Source: Paenibacillus senegalensis JC66 (GTDB lineage Bacteria; Bacillota; Bacilli; Paenibacillales; NBRC-103111). From it: a stretch of DNA of 64,000 nt. A program made the position numbers and the translations under genes. Shown piece by piece: positions 35,501 to 43,690 of the stretch. The first letter of the stretch is position 1. Every line of letters begins with the position of its first letter. The notes under the pieces are model-generated. The model made no database searches. It saw only the letters and a list, made by a program, of their open reading frames with translations, and was not told where the DNA came from. The stretch is from assembly GCF_000285515.1 (NCBI RefSeq), contig NZ_HE610959.1:618699-682698 (forward strand), written 5' to 3'.

Positions 35501-35590
35501 GAAGTAATTATTTCGCACCGCGTGAGCATCAAACACGCGGTGTTGCGCTGTATAATGGCCGCCAGTGGTATAGATTTTCCTCCCGGCACC

Positions 35591-35636
35591 CGCATACATT
35601 TCCTCCAGCGGCACCCGCATAGGCCAAATGTATGCG
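35591..35636. repeat. Inverted repeat of GCATACATTT family
   Basis: CGCATACATTT pairs with AAATGTATGCG around GGCACCCGCATAGG. The same arms appear in the 52-bp tandem repeat at 12731-12834, suggesting one dispersed family. Confidence 0.6.
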
Positions 35637-35702
35637 AAATATTGCCTTCAAAAGACAGGTGCCTGATCAAAAGCAGCTTTTTAATGCGGCGCCTTAAAAG
35701 TC

Positions 35703-35741
35703 AACACCCAAGAGTGGCTTAAATCACCATTCTTGGGTGTT
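35703..35741 (+). terminator. Terminator of coat operon
   Basis: AACACCCAAGAGTGG pairs imperfectly with CCATTCTTGGGTGTT, followed by TAATTTT. Confidence 0.75.
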
Positions 35742-35872
35742 TAATTTTGACACCTTACATGCAAGAGGGTTTATTAGGCAGCTCTTCAATTTCAATTAGG
35801 CACATTACCTAGAAAGCAACATAAACTGAAGTAAGAAATAACCACTCGAACAAGAGGAGGTAATGTTACCCC

Positions 35873-36658
35873 ATGCAACGCCGAGCGACCTCTTATGCAG
35901 CCCCTGGGCGAAACAGTTATCCAGCTGCCGCCGTCCAGTCACGCCAACCGGCTGCGGCCAGCAGTCATGAGCAAATCCTGGATCAAAAAATCGGTGATGT
36001 GACCGGTGATGGTGTTCCTGATCTTGTATATTTAACAGGCAAAAAGCAGGCGGACAGCCCATACATTCAACAAATTACTTTACATGTCACAGACGGGCAG
36101 ACACGGCAGACGACTGCGGTAGCACTCCCCCAAAACAGTGGATATCATCCTACCCTCCAGCTAACTGATGTTACAGGAAACCGCATCCAGGACATTCTCA
36201 TTGTCATTGATTCGGGAGGCTCAGGCGCCTTTATTTTCAGTTATGTTTATTCCTATTTAAACAATCGCCCGCAAGCCCTTTTTGATTCAGACGCCTACAA
36301 TCAGCACCATAAATATAATGTAACCTATTTAGACGGATTTCGCGTCCGCGCTGTCAGTCATCAGCCGCAAGCCAGCTATATCATTGATCTTACCTATAAA
36401 GGCCGGGACTATTTATCGGAAATCTACACAAGCAGCGGCAAGCTGAAGCAGCCCATACAAGGTGATGTTAATGCATTGAGCGGCCTGTATCCGATCGATT
36501 TTGACCGGGACGGACAGTCTGAATTAATGGCTTTGCAGCGGATAACAGGTCGTTACAATGCCGATGGTTTGGGGTATTTCATGAATGTTCTCAAGTGGAA
36601 TCGCGACCGTTTTGATGTAAGTCAGCAGTGGGTATGGATCAGTGGGGCTAACGGCTAA
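35873..36658 (+). CDS. VCBS/FG-GAP-type repeat protein
   Basis: 261 residues without a signal peptide. Calcium-loop-like repeats are visible: KIGDVTGDGVPDLVYLTG (about 40-57), QLTDVTGNRIQDILIVID and PIDFDRDGQSELMALQ, the DxxGDGxxDL pattern of FG-GAP/VCBS propellers. AGGAGGT lies 11 bases before the ATG. Lack of an export signal together with the neighbouring CotF genes suggests a spore-associated protein made in the mother cell, but this is inference from position. A strong terminator follows. Confidence 0.75.
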   Translation: MQRRATSYAAPGRNSYPAAAVQSRQPAAASSHEQILDQKIGDVTGDGVPDLVYLTGKKQADSPYIQQITLHVTDGQTRQTTAVALPQNSGYHPTLQLTDVTGNRIQDILIVIDSGGSGAFIFSYVYSYLNNRPQALFDSDAYNQHHKYNVTYLDGFRVRAVSHQPQASYIIDLTYKGRDYLSEIYTSSGKLKQPIQGDVNALSGLYPIDFDRDGQSELMALQRITGRYNADGLGYFMNVLKWNRDRFDVSQQWVWISGANG

Positions 36659-36733
36659 AAACTGTTACGCTTGACTTCCCTTTACTAGTTCTCAATTCCC
36701 GGCAAATGGATTATTCTTGCTCTATAAAAATAG

Positions 36734-36771
36734 GACCCAAAACCGTTCTAGAGGTGTTTTTGGGTCTTTTC
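36734..36771 (+). terminator. Intrinsic terminator of VCBS gene
   Basis: GACCCAAAAAC-like arm (GACCCAAAAC) pairs with GTTTTTGGGTC, followed by TTTT. Confidence 0.85.
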
Positions 36772-36873
36772 CCTATGTGCCGGGGCCATGGTAAAATACA
36801 GGTAGGGGAGCAGTGCGGGTGATCCAATTGTTAGCCTTACCTCCCTGTACTCTAGCTTTTGGAGGGGACATCT

Positions 36874-37605
36874 ATGAGCAAGTCTTTAACCGACTTCGTT
36901 CCTGACTCTCTTCCCTTAACGATAAGAGAGCATATTCAGACTGGAGAGGTTACGGACAAAAGCTGTTCCAAGCTTGCTACTACTTTGTATGTGAACCAGA
37001 CTATACCTGTCTTTTTAAAAATCGGCGCCAAGGGCAGTCTCGAAAGAGAAATGAACATGAGTCAGTTTCTCTACCGTTATGAGTTAGGGCCGAAGATCAT
37101 CGCGTACAGCAGCAGCGAAACCCACGATTATTTACTAACTGAAGCCCTGCCCGGCGAAAATGGAACATCACCCCGGCATCTCCGAGATCCCGAGGAGCTG
37201 GCTGCCGCATTCGGCCGCTATTTGCAAAAGCTGCATTCTTTGCCAACAGACGGCTGCCCTTTCCCGCAGCGTACACAGGAAATGTGGGAAGAAGCGCGCA
37301 GAAGAGGCGCAGAGCTCGAGGGCTTAATGGCCCTTCCCTACTCTCCTAAAGATAATGTTGTAATCCATGGCGATTACTGTCTCCCCAACATCATCATGGA
37401 TCGCTTTTCACTGCGGGCTTTTATTGATCTTGGCGCGGGTGGCATCGGAGACCGTCATCACGATCTTTATTGGGGACTATGGACTCTTCACTATAACTTA
37501 CAAACAAATGCTTACCAGGAAATTTTCTTGAATGCCTACGGGATCCATGACGTTGACCCCGAGGGCTTGATCTATTTCGGTGAATTGAATAGGTTACTGG
37601 AATGA
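36874..37605 (+). CDS. APH(3')-like phosphotransferase
   Basis: 243 residues from ATG at 36874 (GGAGGGG 6 bases upstream); a TTG at 36859 precedes the site and is rejected. The kinase-like fold is indicated by VFLKIGAKGSLEREM (ATP lysine), VIHGDYCLPNIIMD (Brenner motif, catalytic Asp) and AFIDLGAGGIGDRHHDLYW (metal Asp). The order and spacing fit aminoglycoside 3'-phosphotransferases, which are about 260 residues. It would phosphorylate kanamycin-type drugs, though the real substrate of a chromosomal copy is uncertain. Confidence 0.82.
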   Translation: MSKSLTDFVPDSLPLTIREHIQTGEVTDKSCSKLATTLYVNQTIPVFLKIGAKGSLEREMNMSQFLYRYELGPKIIAYSSSETHDYLLTEALPGENGTSPRHLRDPEELAAAFGRYLQKLHSLPTDGCPFPQRTQEMWEEARRRGAELEGLMALPYSPKDNVVIHGDYCLPNIIMDRFSLRAFIDLGAGGIGDRHHDLYWGLWTLHYNLQTNAYQEIFLNAYGIHDVDPEGLIYFGELNRLLE

Positions 37606-37641
37606 TCCTAACGCCTCTATCGGGATCAGCCCGGCTTTCTT

Positions 37642-38097
37642 TTACCATTTTCGGATAATACCGTTAACCACATAATGGACAATCGATCCGACTACCCCAA
37701 CAATTATACCCATTACCGCTCCCGTAGTCACACTGCTAATAAAAGCAAATGCTCTGGCAATCAGAGTACCCATCGCCCCGGATAAATGGCTCAAATTCCC
37801 TCCCAGCTGGATGGGAGCCTCAAACACAAAGTTCCACAACAGCTGATGAACCACCGCCAGCAAAATTCCATAAAGCAATCCGATGCTGAACCAAGCTAGA
37901 AAAGGACGCTTTACATTTTTCCAGACTACATAAATTAACCAGACAGCTATGGGCAAACCAACCAACAAACGATTAACGGCACCATGAGGATCAACCAGTC
38001 CCAAATCGTGAGCAACGACACGGGGAACCCCCAGTGAGGCTAATACAAAAAGCGTTGTCCATGGCAGACCTGCCATCTGCTCGATTCGTTTAATCAC
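37642..38097 (-). CDS. Small membrane protein (YqhR-like)
   Basis: 151 residues from GTG at 38097, 7 bases after AGGAGGG. Four hydrophobic segments: TTLFVLASLGVPRVVAHDLG, LLVGLPIAVWLIYVVW, LAWFSIGLLYGILLAVVHQL and a glycine-rich last one (GAVMGIIVGVVGSIVHYVV). The overall pattern resembles YqhR-type proteins of Bacillales, but I am not certain. No catalytic motif. It is divergent from the response regulator gene and convergent with the phosphotransferase gene. Confidence 0.65.
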   Translation of the reverse strand: MIKRIEQMAGLPWTTLFVLASLGVPRVVAHDLGLVDPHGAVNRLLVGLPIAVWLIYVVWKNVKRPFLAWFSIGLLYGILLAVVHQLLWNFVFEAPIQLGGNLSHLSGAMGTLIARAFAFISSVTTGAVMGIIVGVVGSIVHYVVNGIIRKW

Positions 38098-38384
38098 TGT
38101 ACTCCCTCCTGTTATTACGCTATAATCTTTAATCAAATTATTAGCTCCCTATGAACACCTCCAAGATTACGCTATCGTTGTTGCGAACTTATGACGAAAA
38201 TGTTCTGCGTTTATGAAATTGGACTTAACCGCTTTACGCCGGAATCCCGAAGCGGGTACAATCGAATCGTTGCCTGATTGAATCCAACCTATAATTGCTA
38301 AACCATCCGCAGGGCAATGCGAGACAAGCTTACTAGAGGCGTACATTTTAGCGAAAACTAGTGAAAACATGGAGGGAAAATGAC

Positions 38385-39080
38385 ATGGCACCTACCATGC
38401 AGCGGATACTGCTGGTCGATGACGAGCAGCAGGTTCTTGAGTTTATTCAGCCTTTTTTAGAGGAGGAAGGCTATGTGGTTATGACTGCCAGCAATGGTGA
38501 GGAAGCCCTGGCGCTTGCCCAAGCTCAATCCCCGGACTTGGCAATTCTGGACTGGATGCTGCCTGGTATGAACGGAATTGAGCTGTGCATTCGGTTGCGG
38601 GCCTGGAAACCCATCGGCATCATTATGGTTACAGCGAGAGCTGAGGAGCATGATAAGCTTACGGGGCTCGAGATGGGAGCAGATGACTATATTGTCAAAC
38701 CCTTTTCCCTTAGGGAATTGGCTGCGCGAATCCGTTCCGTCCTTCGTCGGACACAGGATTCCGGGACGAGCGCTTCTCAATTGATGGTCCGCGGGGAGCT
38801 CAAAATTTCTCCGGAAGAACTAAGGATCTGGAGATCGCAGCAAGAAATCCAATTAACTCCGACGGAATTCAAGCTTCTGATGACCATGGCCGCAAAGCCG
38901 GGAATTGTCTACAGCCGGATGCAGCTGCTCGATATGGTTCAGGATGATTTTTTGAATGACGAACGAACGATTGATGCGCATATAAGCCGCCTGCGTAAAA
39001 AAATCGAGCTGGATCCTTCCCGGCCCCACTATATTCAAACCGTATATGGCTTCGGATATCGGTTTAACGGAGAGATCTAA
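38385..39080 (+). CDS. OmpR-family response regulator
   Basis: 231 residues from ATG at 38385 (GGAGGG 8 bases upstream). Receiver domain with VDDE acidic pair, phosphoacceptor Asp in LAILDWMLPGMNG, Thr in MVTARAEE and Lys in ADDYIVKPF. C-terminal winged-helix domain includes IQLTPTEFKLLMTMAAKPG, RTIDAHISRLRKKIE and VYGFGYRF. Its stop overlaps the start of the histidine kinase gene (TAATG), so the two are translationally coupled. No target gene is obvious beside it. Confidence 0.93.
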   Translation: MAPTMQRILLVDDEQQVLEFIQPFLEEEGYVVMTASNGEEALALAQAQSPDLAILDWMLPGMNGIELCIRLRAWKPIGIIMVTARAEEHDKLTGLEMGADDYIVKPFSLRELAARIRSVLRRTQDSGTSASQLMVRGELKISPEELRIWRSQQEIQLTPTEFKLLMTMAAKPGIVYSRMQLLDMVQDDFLNDERTIDAHISRLRKKIELDPSRPHYIQTVYGFGYRFNGEI

Positions 39081-40411
39081 TGAGTATTTTTCGCAAAATG
39101 TTCCTCACGTTCAGCTGTCTTTTTATCGTCACACTGGGTGTTTTTATGACCGCTACTTATTTATCCGTTCAACAGCTAACCTCCTATATGTCCGGCCAGA
39201 CTCAACAAGAAATGATGACTACTATTGAATCCAAGTTAATTGACCATTACAGGAGGCACCACGGCTGGAATAATTTAAACCAGCTGACGATTGGACTGGA
39301 AGATCATTGGCAGATTGTCCCCCATACCCGGGGCTCCAATACTATACCTGCAGCAGGGCGCGGCCATGAGGAGCAGGCAGTAAGACTAGGCATTCCCCAC
39401 AGCTTCTCTACTCCAGACGGGCAAACATGGACCCTATATTATCTTGATTCTGCCGTAAGAATCATCGCTATCCTGAAATATGCTGTTCGTGACGCTCTTG
39501 TGCTCAGTACAATAGCCGGGGGCTTGCTGCTTATCGTCATCACTCTGGTCATTACGTATTTCATTTCAAAAAAATTAACCGCTCCTGTCCGTACATTAAT
39601 ACCGGTCATGGACCAAATCGCCGGCAATCAATTTCACGTACGAGCAGAGGTCCATACTTCCGATGAGTTTGCAAGAGTAGCCGCAACGTTGAATAACATG
39701 ATGGACGACTTGCAGAAGGCTGAACAGACGCGTAGGCAGCTTACTACCGATATTGCCCATGAGCTGAGAACCCCCTTAACGATCATCCAGGGAAAGCTGG
39801 AGTCCTTGCAGCAGAGACAAAAAGCGCTTGAGCCGCATGAACTGCTGCCCCTGCAGGACGAAATTCTTCGCTTAAAGAAGCTTGTCACTGATCTGCAGCA
39901 ATTGTCGTTAGCCGAATCCGACCATCTGCAATTGAATCAGCAAAGCACCAATCTTGTATCCTTCTGCCAAGATATCGTTAGCCAGTTTAGCCTGGAAGCA
40001 GATGAGCAAGGGATCACCCTTTCCTATCGGTGCCAACAGGATACTCTTTACTCGGTAATCGACACTTATCGAATGACGCAGGTCATTATCAATTTGCTTT
40101 GGAATGCCATCCGATATACTCCTCGGAACGGGACGATTGTAGTGCAGGTCTACTCTACAGGTGAAGAGGCCTGCATTGAAATTTCCGATTCCGGCATCGG
40201 CATTGCTCCGGATCAGATCCCCAAATTATTTCAGAGATTTTACCGGACAGATGAAGCCAGGAATCGGGTCAGCGGAGGAAGCGGCTTAGGATTGGCTATT
40301 GCTTGGGAATATGTACGGCTGCACGGAGGAACGATTGAAGTGGAAAGCCAACTCCGGCAAGGGGCTACATTTCGTATCCTTCTCCCTCTGGAATCACGAA
40401 ATGAGCGGTGA
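39080..40411 (+). CDS. HAMP sensor histidine kinase
   Basis: 443 residues. Two membrane segments (about 8-30 and 145-168) enclose an extracytoplasmic sensor of about 115 residues; then a HAMP linker, the phosphoacceptor His in DIAHELRTPLT, and the ATPase domain with N box (NLLWNAIRYT), G1 (DSGIGIAPDQ), F (FQRFYR) and G2 (GGSGLGLAI). It partners the overlapping response regulator. A 54-bp tandem duplication covers the last codons and the bases beyond the stop. Confidence 0.93.
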   Translation: MSIFRKMFLTFSCLFIVTLGVFMTATYLSVQQLTSYMSGQTQQEMMTTIESKLIDHYRRHHGWNNLNQLTIGLEDHWQIVPHTRGSNTIPAAGRGHEEQAVRLGIPHSFSTPDGQTWTLYYLDSAVRIIAILKYAVRDALVLSTIAGGLLLIVITLVITYFISKKLTAPVRTLIPVMDQIAGNQFHVRAEVHTSDEFARVAATLNNMMDDLQKAEQTRRQLTTDIAHELRTPLTIIQGKLESLQQRQKALEPHELLPLQDEILRLKKLVTDLQQLSLAESDHLQLNQQSTNLVSFCQDIVSQFSLEADEQGITLSYRCQQDTLYSVIDTYRMTQVIINLLWNAIRYTPRNGTIVVQVYSTGEEACIEISDSGIGIAPDQIPKLFQRFYRTDEARNRVSGGSGLGLAIAWEYVRLHGGTIEVESQLRQGATFRILLPLESRNER

Positions 40412-40478
40412 ATTTCCGACCGAATTTCGTATCATCGCCTTCTGGAATCACCGAATGAGCGGTCAATTTCGGACCGGC
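40371..40478 (+). repeat. 54-bp tandem duplication at kinase 3' end
   Basis: TTTCGTATC... and TCTGGAATCACGAAATGAGC recur 54 bases later as TTTCGTATC... and TCTGGAATCACCGAATGAGC, with further shared bases through TTTCCGACCG / TTTCGGACCG. The first unit encodes the kinase C-terminus and the second is untranslated. Confidence 0.85.
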
Positions 40479-40546
40479 GGCTTCAGCGATTTCGGGACGT
40501 TTACCAATCTTTTTGCTTCGGTAACTTCCAATTTTCCCTTTGAGGA

Positions 40547-41239
40547 CTATACGAATTCGTTACGCAAAATTTTTTCTGCTTCTTTAAGATCGCGAGCCAC
40601 ATAATCGGGTTGAATACCTGCAGGCAGACGCTTGTTTAACCGATTGAGCCAAATCGTCCGAATGCCCGCTTGCTGCGCCCCATGAACATCACTTCTGGCG
40701 GAGTCACCGATATGTACGACCTCTCCCGGCTCAAAGCCATACCGTTCTAAAGCCTCCTCAAACAAGCGGGGGTTGGGCTTATAAGCACGGACATCCTCAC
40801 TGGTGAGCACAGCCGTTATATCCAATTGATGGATAGCTATGGCCGCGTTAACATCCGCTGTATCAATATTGGACAAAACGTATCTCGGACGATCGGCAAA
40901 AGCCTCCAAAAATGGCTGGGTATCCTCAAAAAGCAGCGGATTTGCCCAATGAGCAAATTGTGGTTCTATGATAGCTTCCGCATTTGCCCGCGAATCGAAA
41001 TACTCCACTGTCTCGATTAACGATTTGAGACTGAGAGCGCGCTGCGTCTCAAAAGCTGTTCCAATGCTGCCCGTCATAAGCGCTGAAAAACTCTTCCACC
41101 AATAGGCAGCAATCTCTGTCACTGAGCTTTCGGGTTTGGTAGAACTCAGGCGGATTTCCTCGCAAATGACCGGAATGATGTCGTCATCCTCATGTACTAA
41201 AGTGCCGTAAAAGTCTAGAAAAATAGCTTTCGGTTTCAT
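40547..41239 (-). CDS. HAD-superfamily hydrolase (dehalogenase-like nucleophile motif)
   Basis: 230 residues from ATG at 41239, 9 bases after AGGAGG; the ATG two codons earlier is only 3 bases from it. Subfamily IA layout: motif I FLDFYGTLV, helical cap, motif II LSNIDTA, motif III Lys in YKPNPRLFEEAL and motif IV IGDSARSDVHGA. Motif I has Tyr where phosphatases normally carry the second Asp (DxDGT), the pattern of 2-haloacid dehalogenases (DxYGT). Substrate unknown. The gene has a leader of about 200 bases with a putative attenuator (see 41272-41480). Confidence 0.85.
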   Translation of the reverse strand: MKPKAIFLDFYGTLVHEDDDIIPVICEEIRLSSTKPESSVTEIAAYWWKSFSALMTGSIGTAFETQRALSLKSLIETVEYFDSRANAEAIIEPQFAHWANPLLFEDTQPFLEAFADRPRYVLSNIDTADVNAAIAIHQLDITAVLTSEDVRAYKPNPRLFEEALERYGFEPGEVVHIGDSARSDVHGAQQAGIRTIWLNRLNKRLPAGIQPDYVARDLKEAEKILRNEFV

Positions 41240-41271
41240 ACACATAGGCCTCCTCCAGGAATAGGAATATT

Positions 41272-41304
41272 AAAAAAAGCGCAGGACCTCATGGTCCCGC
41301 GCTT
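41272..41304 (-). terminator. Leader terminator before HAD gene
   Basis: On the minus strand AAGCGCGGGACC-ATGA-GGTCCTGCGCTT is a 12-bp stem with one G-T pair, followed by seven T. It stands between the promoter at 41452-41480 and the HAD start codon, so transcripts must read through it to express the gene. Confidence 0.85.
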
Positions 41305-41316
41305 AAGTCACGGGCG

Positions 41317-41369
41317 GGCCAACGCCGGAAAGCGTTAGCCTGCCCTGATCGTACAGGTAGACTAACGCT
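41317..41369 (-). promoter_or_regulatory. Mutually exclusive leader hairpins (putative attenuator)
   Basis: Minus strand. Hairpin 1: AGCGTTAG (41369-41362) with CTAACGCT (41338-41331). Hairpin 2: GGCTAACGC (41340-41332) with GCGTTGGCC (41325-41317). They share CTAACGC. A third pairing, GGCCCGC (about 41320-41314) with GCGGGACC in the terminator's first arm, competes with both hairpin 2 and the terminator. The chain resembles known ribosome-mediated attenuators. Confidence 0.6.
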
Positions 41370-41409
41370 GTTGGTGATGATGAAGTTGTTGGGTCTTTAG
41401 ACGATTCAT
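41362..41409 (-). CDS. Putative 15-residue leader peptide
   Basis: MNRLKTQQLHHHQQR, stop TAG. GGGTGG lies about 8 bases before its ATG. Its last codons and stop form the first arm of leader hairpin 1, so a ribosome completing it would open that hairpin. It contains the Arg-Leu-Lys (+x+) pattern known from macrolide-responsive leader peptides and three His codons in a row. Translation is not proven. Confidence 0.5.
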   Translation of the reverse strand: MNRLKTQQLHHHQQR

Positions 41410-41451
41410 TGGAATCCACCCTTTCCCAATACTCGCTTCTTCGTAAACCAA

Positions 41452-41480
41452 ATTATAGTGGATTCCTGGTACGTTAACAA
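41452..41480 (-). promoter_or_regulatory. SigA promoter of HAD leader
   Basis: -35 TTGTTA (41480-41475), 17-base spacer, perfect -10 TATAAT (41457-41452) on the minus strand. Transcription should begin near 41445, about 35 bases before the leader ORF. Confidence 0.75.
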
Positions 41481-41542
41481 GCAATTTGTTTGTCAGAAGC
41501 TTATTCTATCCATTCAGGAGTAATATGAACGCTGAATCCATG

Positions 41543-42049
41543 TCAAGAATGTACGGGTGAACCCGGCCTTTGCTCCAATAGCTTTTCAATATGCGGCGCA
41601 ATGCGGGCGGGGTCATCTGCGGGAGCGAAACGGCGGATGACCTTGCCGCTGCGGTCCACCAGGAATTTGGTAAAATTCCATTTGATCGCTTTGGAGCCAA
41701 GAATCCCTCTTGCTTCATTTGTTAAGTACTCAAACAAAGGATCAGCTTGTGGACCCTTGACGTCAATTTTCGAGAAAAGCGGAAAGCTTACACCAAAATT
41801 AAGCTGACATGCCTGCTCAATCTCCGCGTCGTGTCCGGGCTCCTGATTCGCAAACTGTCCGCAAGGAAAGCCTAGCACAGCAAAACCGCGATCTTTATAC
41901 CGGTCATGAAGTTCCTGCAGACTCTCGAACTGCCTAGCGAATCCGCACTTGGTGGCCGTGTTGACAATTAGCAGCACATCGCCCTGGTACTCCGACATGC
42001 TCTGTTTTTCTCCTTTGATGGTCTCTACCTGAAAATTGTAAACAGACAC
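41543..42049 (-). CDS. gpx: Glutathione peroxidase (Cys type)
   Basis: 168 residues from GTG at 42049, 8 bases after AGGAGG. Peroxidatic cysteine in NTATKCGFA (Cys35), Gln in FPCGQFANQEPG and Trp in KWNFTKFLVD complete the catalytic set of the glutathione peroxidase family. In Firmicutes such Cys enzymes (BsaA type) usually use thioredoxin rather than glutathione to reduce hydroperoxides. Cytosolic, monocistronic, followed by the HAD leader on the same strand. Confidence 0.93.
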   Translation of the reverse strand: MSVYNFQVETIKGEKQSMSEYQGDVLLIVNTATKCGFARQFESLQELHDRYKDRGFAVLGFPCGQFANQEPGHDAEIEQACQLNFGVSFPLFSKIDVKGPQADPLFEYLTNEARGILGSKAIKWNFTKFLVDRSGKVIRRFAPADDPARIAPHIEKLLEQRPGSPVHS

Positions 42050-42158
42050 AGCTAATCCCTCCTCAGCTTCTTGGTTTATAGAATGAGGCTATCAATATTC
42101 TTGCGGGTACCCTCGTCGGCCACCAGGCTCATGATGTCATGATGTACGCGATGTACGC

Positions 42159-42322
42159 AAAAGCCGCGCAAACACCCGTGGGGATCGCGAGGTATACGCA
42201 AGGGCTCGCGAGGTTCCGCGAGTGGTCTCGCGTGAGATGCGTGCGGGACAAGCAAGCACGAGCTGGGGGAGGTACGCGTTAGGCCTCGCAAAAGCCGCGC
42301 AAGCACCCGTGGGGATCGCGAG
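42159..42322 (+). repeat. 33-bp direct repeat pair
   Basis: AAAAGCCGCGCAA-(G/A)-CACCCGTGG through GGATCGCGAG occurs at 42159-42191 and 42290-42322 with one mismatch. Between the two copies the text is rich in CGCGAG and GTACGCG words. Confidence 0.85.
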
Positions 42323-42326
42323 ACGT

Positions 42327-42477
42327 TCCACGCTAACGCTCGCCCTTGCTCTTATTTGCCAGAAAAGACAGGCTTTTTATTTCTAAAGCTCCTCCTCGCT
42401 CTTATTTGTGACAATTAGCCAGAAAAACCGCTATCTGAAGCAAAATAAGGACCGCTGCAAGCGTTACAATTCGAATC
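42327..42477 (+). repeat. AACGCTCGC / GCAAGCGTT-bounded element, copy A
   Basis: Begins with CGCTAACGCTCGC, contains two CTCTTATTTG words and GCCAGAAAA words, and ends in AAATAAGGACCGCTGCAAGCG. The arms are inverted (AACGCTCGC versus GCAAGCGTT). A shorter relative lies at 43798-43900. Confidence 0.75.
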
Positions 42478-42641
42478 GGGCTGCAGCCGCGCCTGCAAGC
42501 CGAAATGCGTCCTAAACGCAGTCCGGAACCCTTGCCGGATCCGGGCGCAATGCAGTCCCGAACCCTTTTCCCAAACACAAGCCAAGACGCTACCGGAGAC
42601 ACAGTGTGTGAAAAAAAGGCCCCCCAACTGCAGTCTCTATC

Positions 42642-42715
42642 CCAACTATCATGCTCAGTGAACCGTCAGCCTTCAAATCCAACTATCATTCTCAATGAAC
42701 CGTCAGCCTTCAAAT
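42642..42715 (+). repeat. 37-bp tandem repeat, two copies
   Basis: CCAACTATCATGCTCAGTGA plus ACCGTCAGCCTTCAAAT is repeated at 42679 with two base changes. Confidence 0.9.
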
Positions 42716-42821
42716 AAAAGTTATCCCCTTGATGAGACATCCATATGAAAACAGTCATGTCTCCTCCAGTTCTGGCACAACTCCGGCATGCAACTAGCCA
42801 TGGATGGCGGGGTTCGCGGGC

Positions 42822-43158
42822 TTGGCTTGCTTCCTGCATTTTGTACGAAATGTCGTACAAAAGCATGAGGTTGAAGGGCAATTACCGGTGATTTGTATGA
42901 AACGTCGTACAAATACAGGGGATTAAAGGGAGATTACCCAAGATTTGTATGACAAATCGTACAAATGCATGGGATGAAGGGCGATTGCCCGAGATTTGTA
43001 TGACAAATCGTACAAATACCGGGGTCAAAGAGTTGAGTCCGTACAAATGCCGGGGTTTAAGGAGCTGCAGCCAGTGTTTCAGACGAAATTTCTTAGCAAG
43101 TTATGTGATTAAAGCCGATAACCCGAGATTGCTCATCATGTGGGGCGTTTTATTTTCA
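42822..43158 (+). repeat. Dispersed palindrome-array element, copy 3
   Basis: Palindromes start at 42840, 42892, 42944 and 42995 (52, 52 and 51 bases apart). Same leading text (GCTTGCTTCCTGCATT) and same tail (CTGCAGCCAGTGTTTCAGAC, then AAGTTATGTGATTAAAG and GATTGCTCATCATGTGG) as copy 2. An extra half site GTCCGTACAAATG lies near 43039. No reading frame within it looks like a gene. Confidence 0.92.
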
Positions 43159-43178
43159 CAGAAAATTATCTTTTGTCC

Positions 43179-43365
43179 TTGTCTTCTACACTTATTCTTG
43201 CCTCTGCTCTAGCTCTAGCCCTTACCCTTACCTAACCTTTCCCCTTTCTTTGCCCTTCCCTTCCACTGCCCTTTCTCATAGCCTCTTCTCCCTTTCTATT
43301 CTCTTATTCCCTTCCCCTTTTCCCTCTCACTCCCTTGGGTTCTACTTCTACTCCTTGTGGTCATC
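43179..43365 (+). other. Polypyrimidine tract
   Basis: About 190 bases on the + strand are almost entirely C and T (CCCTTACCCTTACC, TTCCCTTCCACTGCCC and similar), with very few purines. It follows the tail of the palindrome-array element. No coding potential. Confidence 0.85.
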
Positions 43366-43625
43366 GAAACTTCACCTGTAATATAAATATCTCTTCGTTC
43401 CTCATTAAATCAATGGCAGTGAACATACCTCAAGTCGCATTTCATTAAAACAATTGTAAACTACATAGTCCAAGTCGTACTTCAGCAAAAATAAGTTTTA
43501 GCCAGATTAAGCCGTAAAATTCGTAAGTTTCTCCTACACTATTATAATATTAGCTGCGAGCAGGATCGAGAAACAAGTGCTGCAATCGGTATCAAGTCCA
43601 AAAATATGAGAAAAACACCATAGGG

Positions 43626-43690
43626 TAGTTTGTGGTTTGTGGTTTGTGGTTTGTGGTTTGTGGTTGTGGTAGTAGTTGTGGTTGTGGTTT
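43626..43690 (+). repeat. TTTGTGG heptamer microsatellite
   Basis: Five or more successive TTTGTGG units followed by TTGTGG and TAGTAG variants. Confidence 0.93.

Larger units (their letters stand above)
35501..35872 (+). other. Intergenic between coat operon and VCBS gene
   Basis: 372 bases holding a GCATACATTT inverted repeat (35591-35636) and a terminator (35703-35741). The AGGAGGT ribosome site of the next gene is at 35855-35861. No gene is supported. Confidence 0.5.

Noticed and set aside
41274-41440. T-box or amino-acid riboswitch before the HAD gene
   Set aside because: No T-box core (the NACCGCG element is missing) and no specifier loop; the leader ORF and hairpin chain fit attenuation better.
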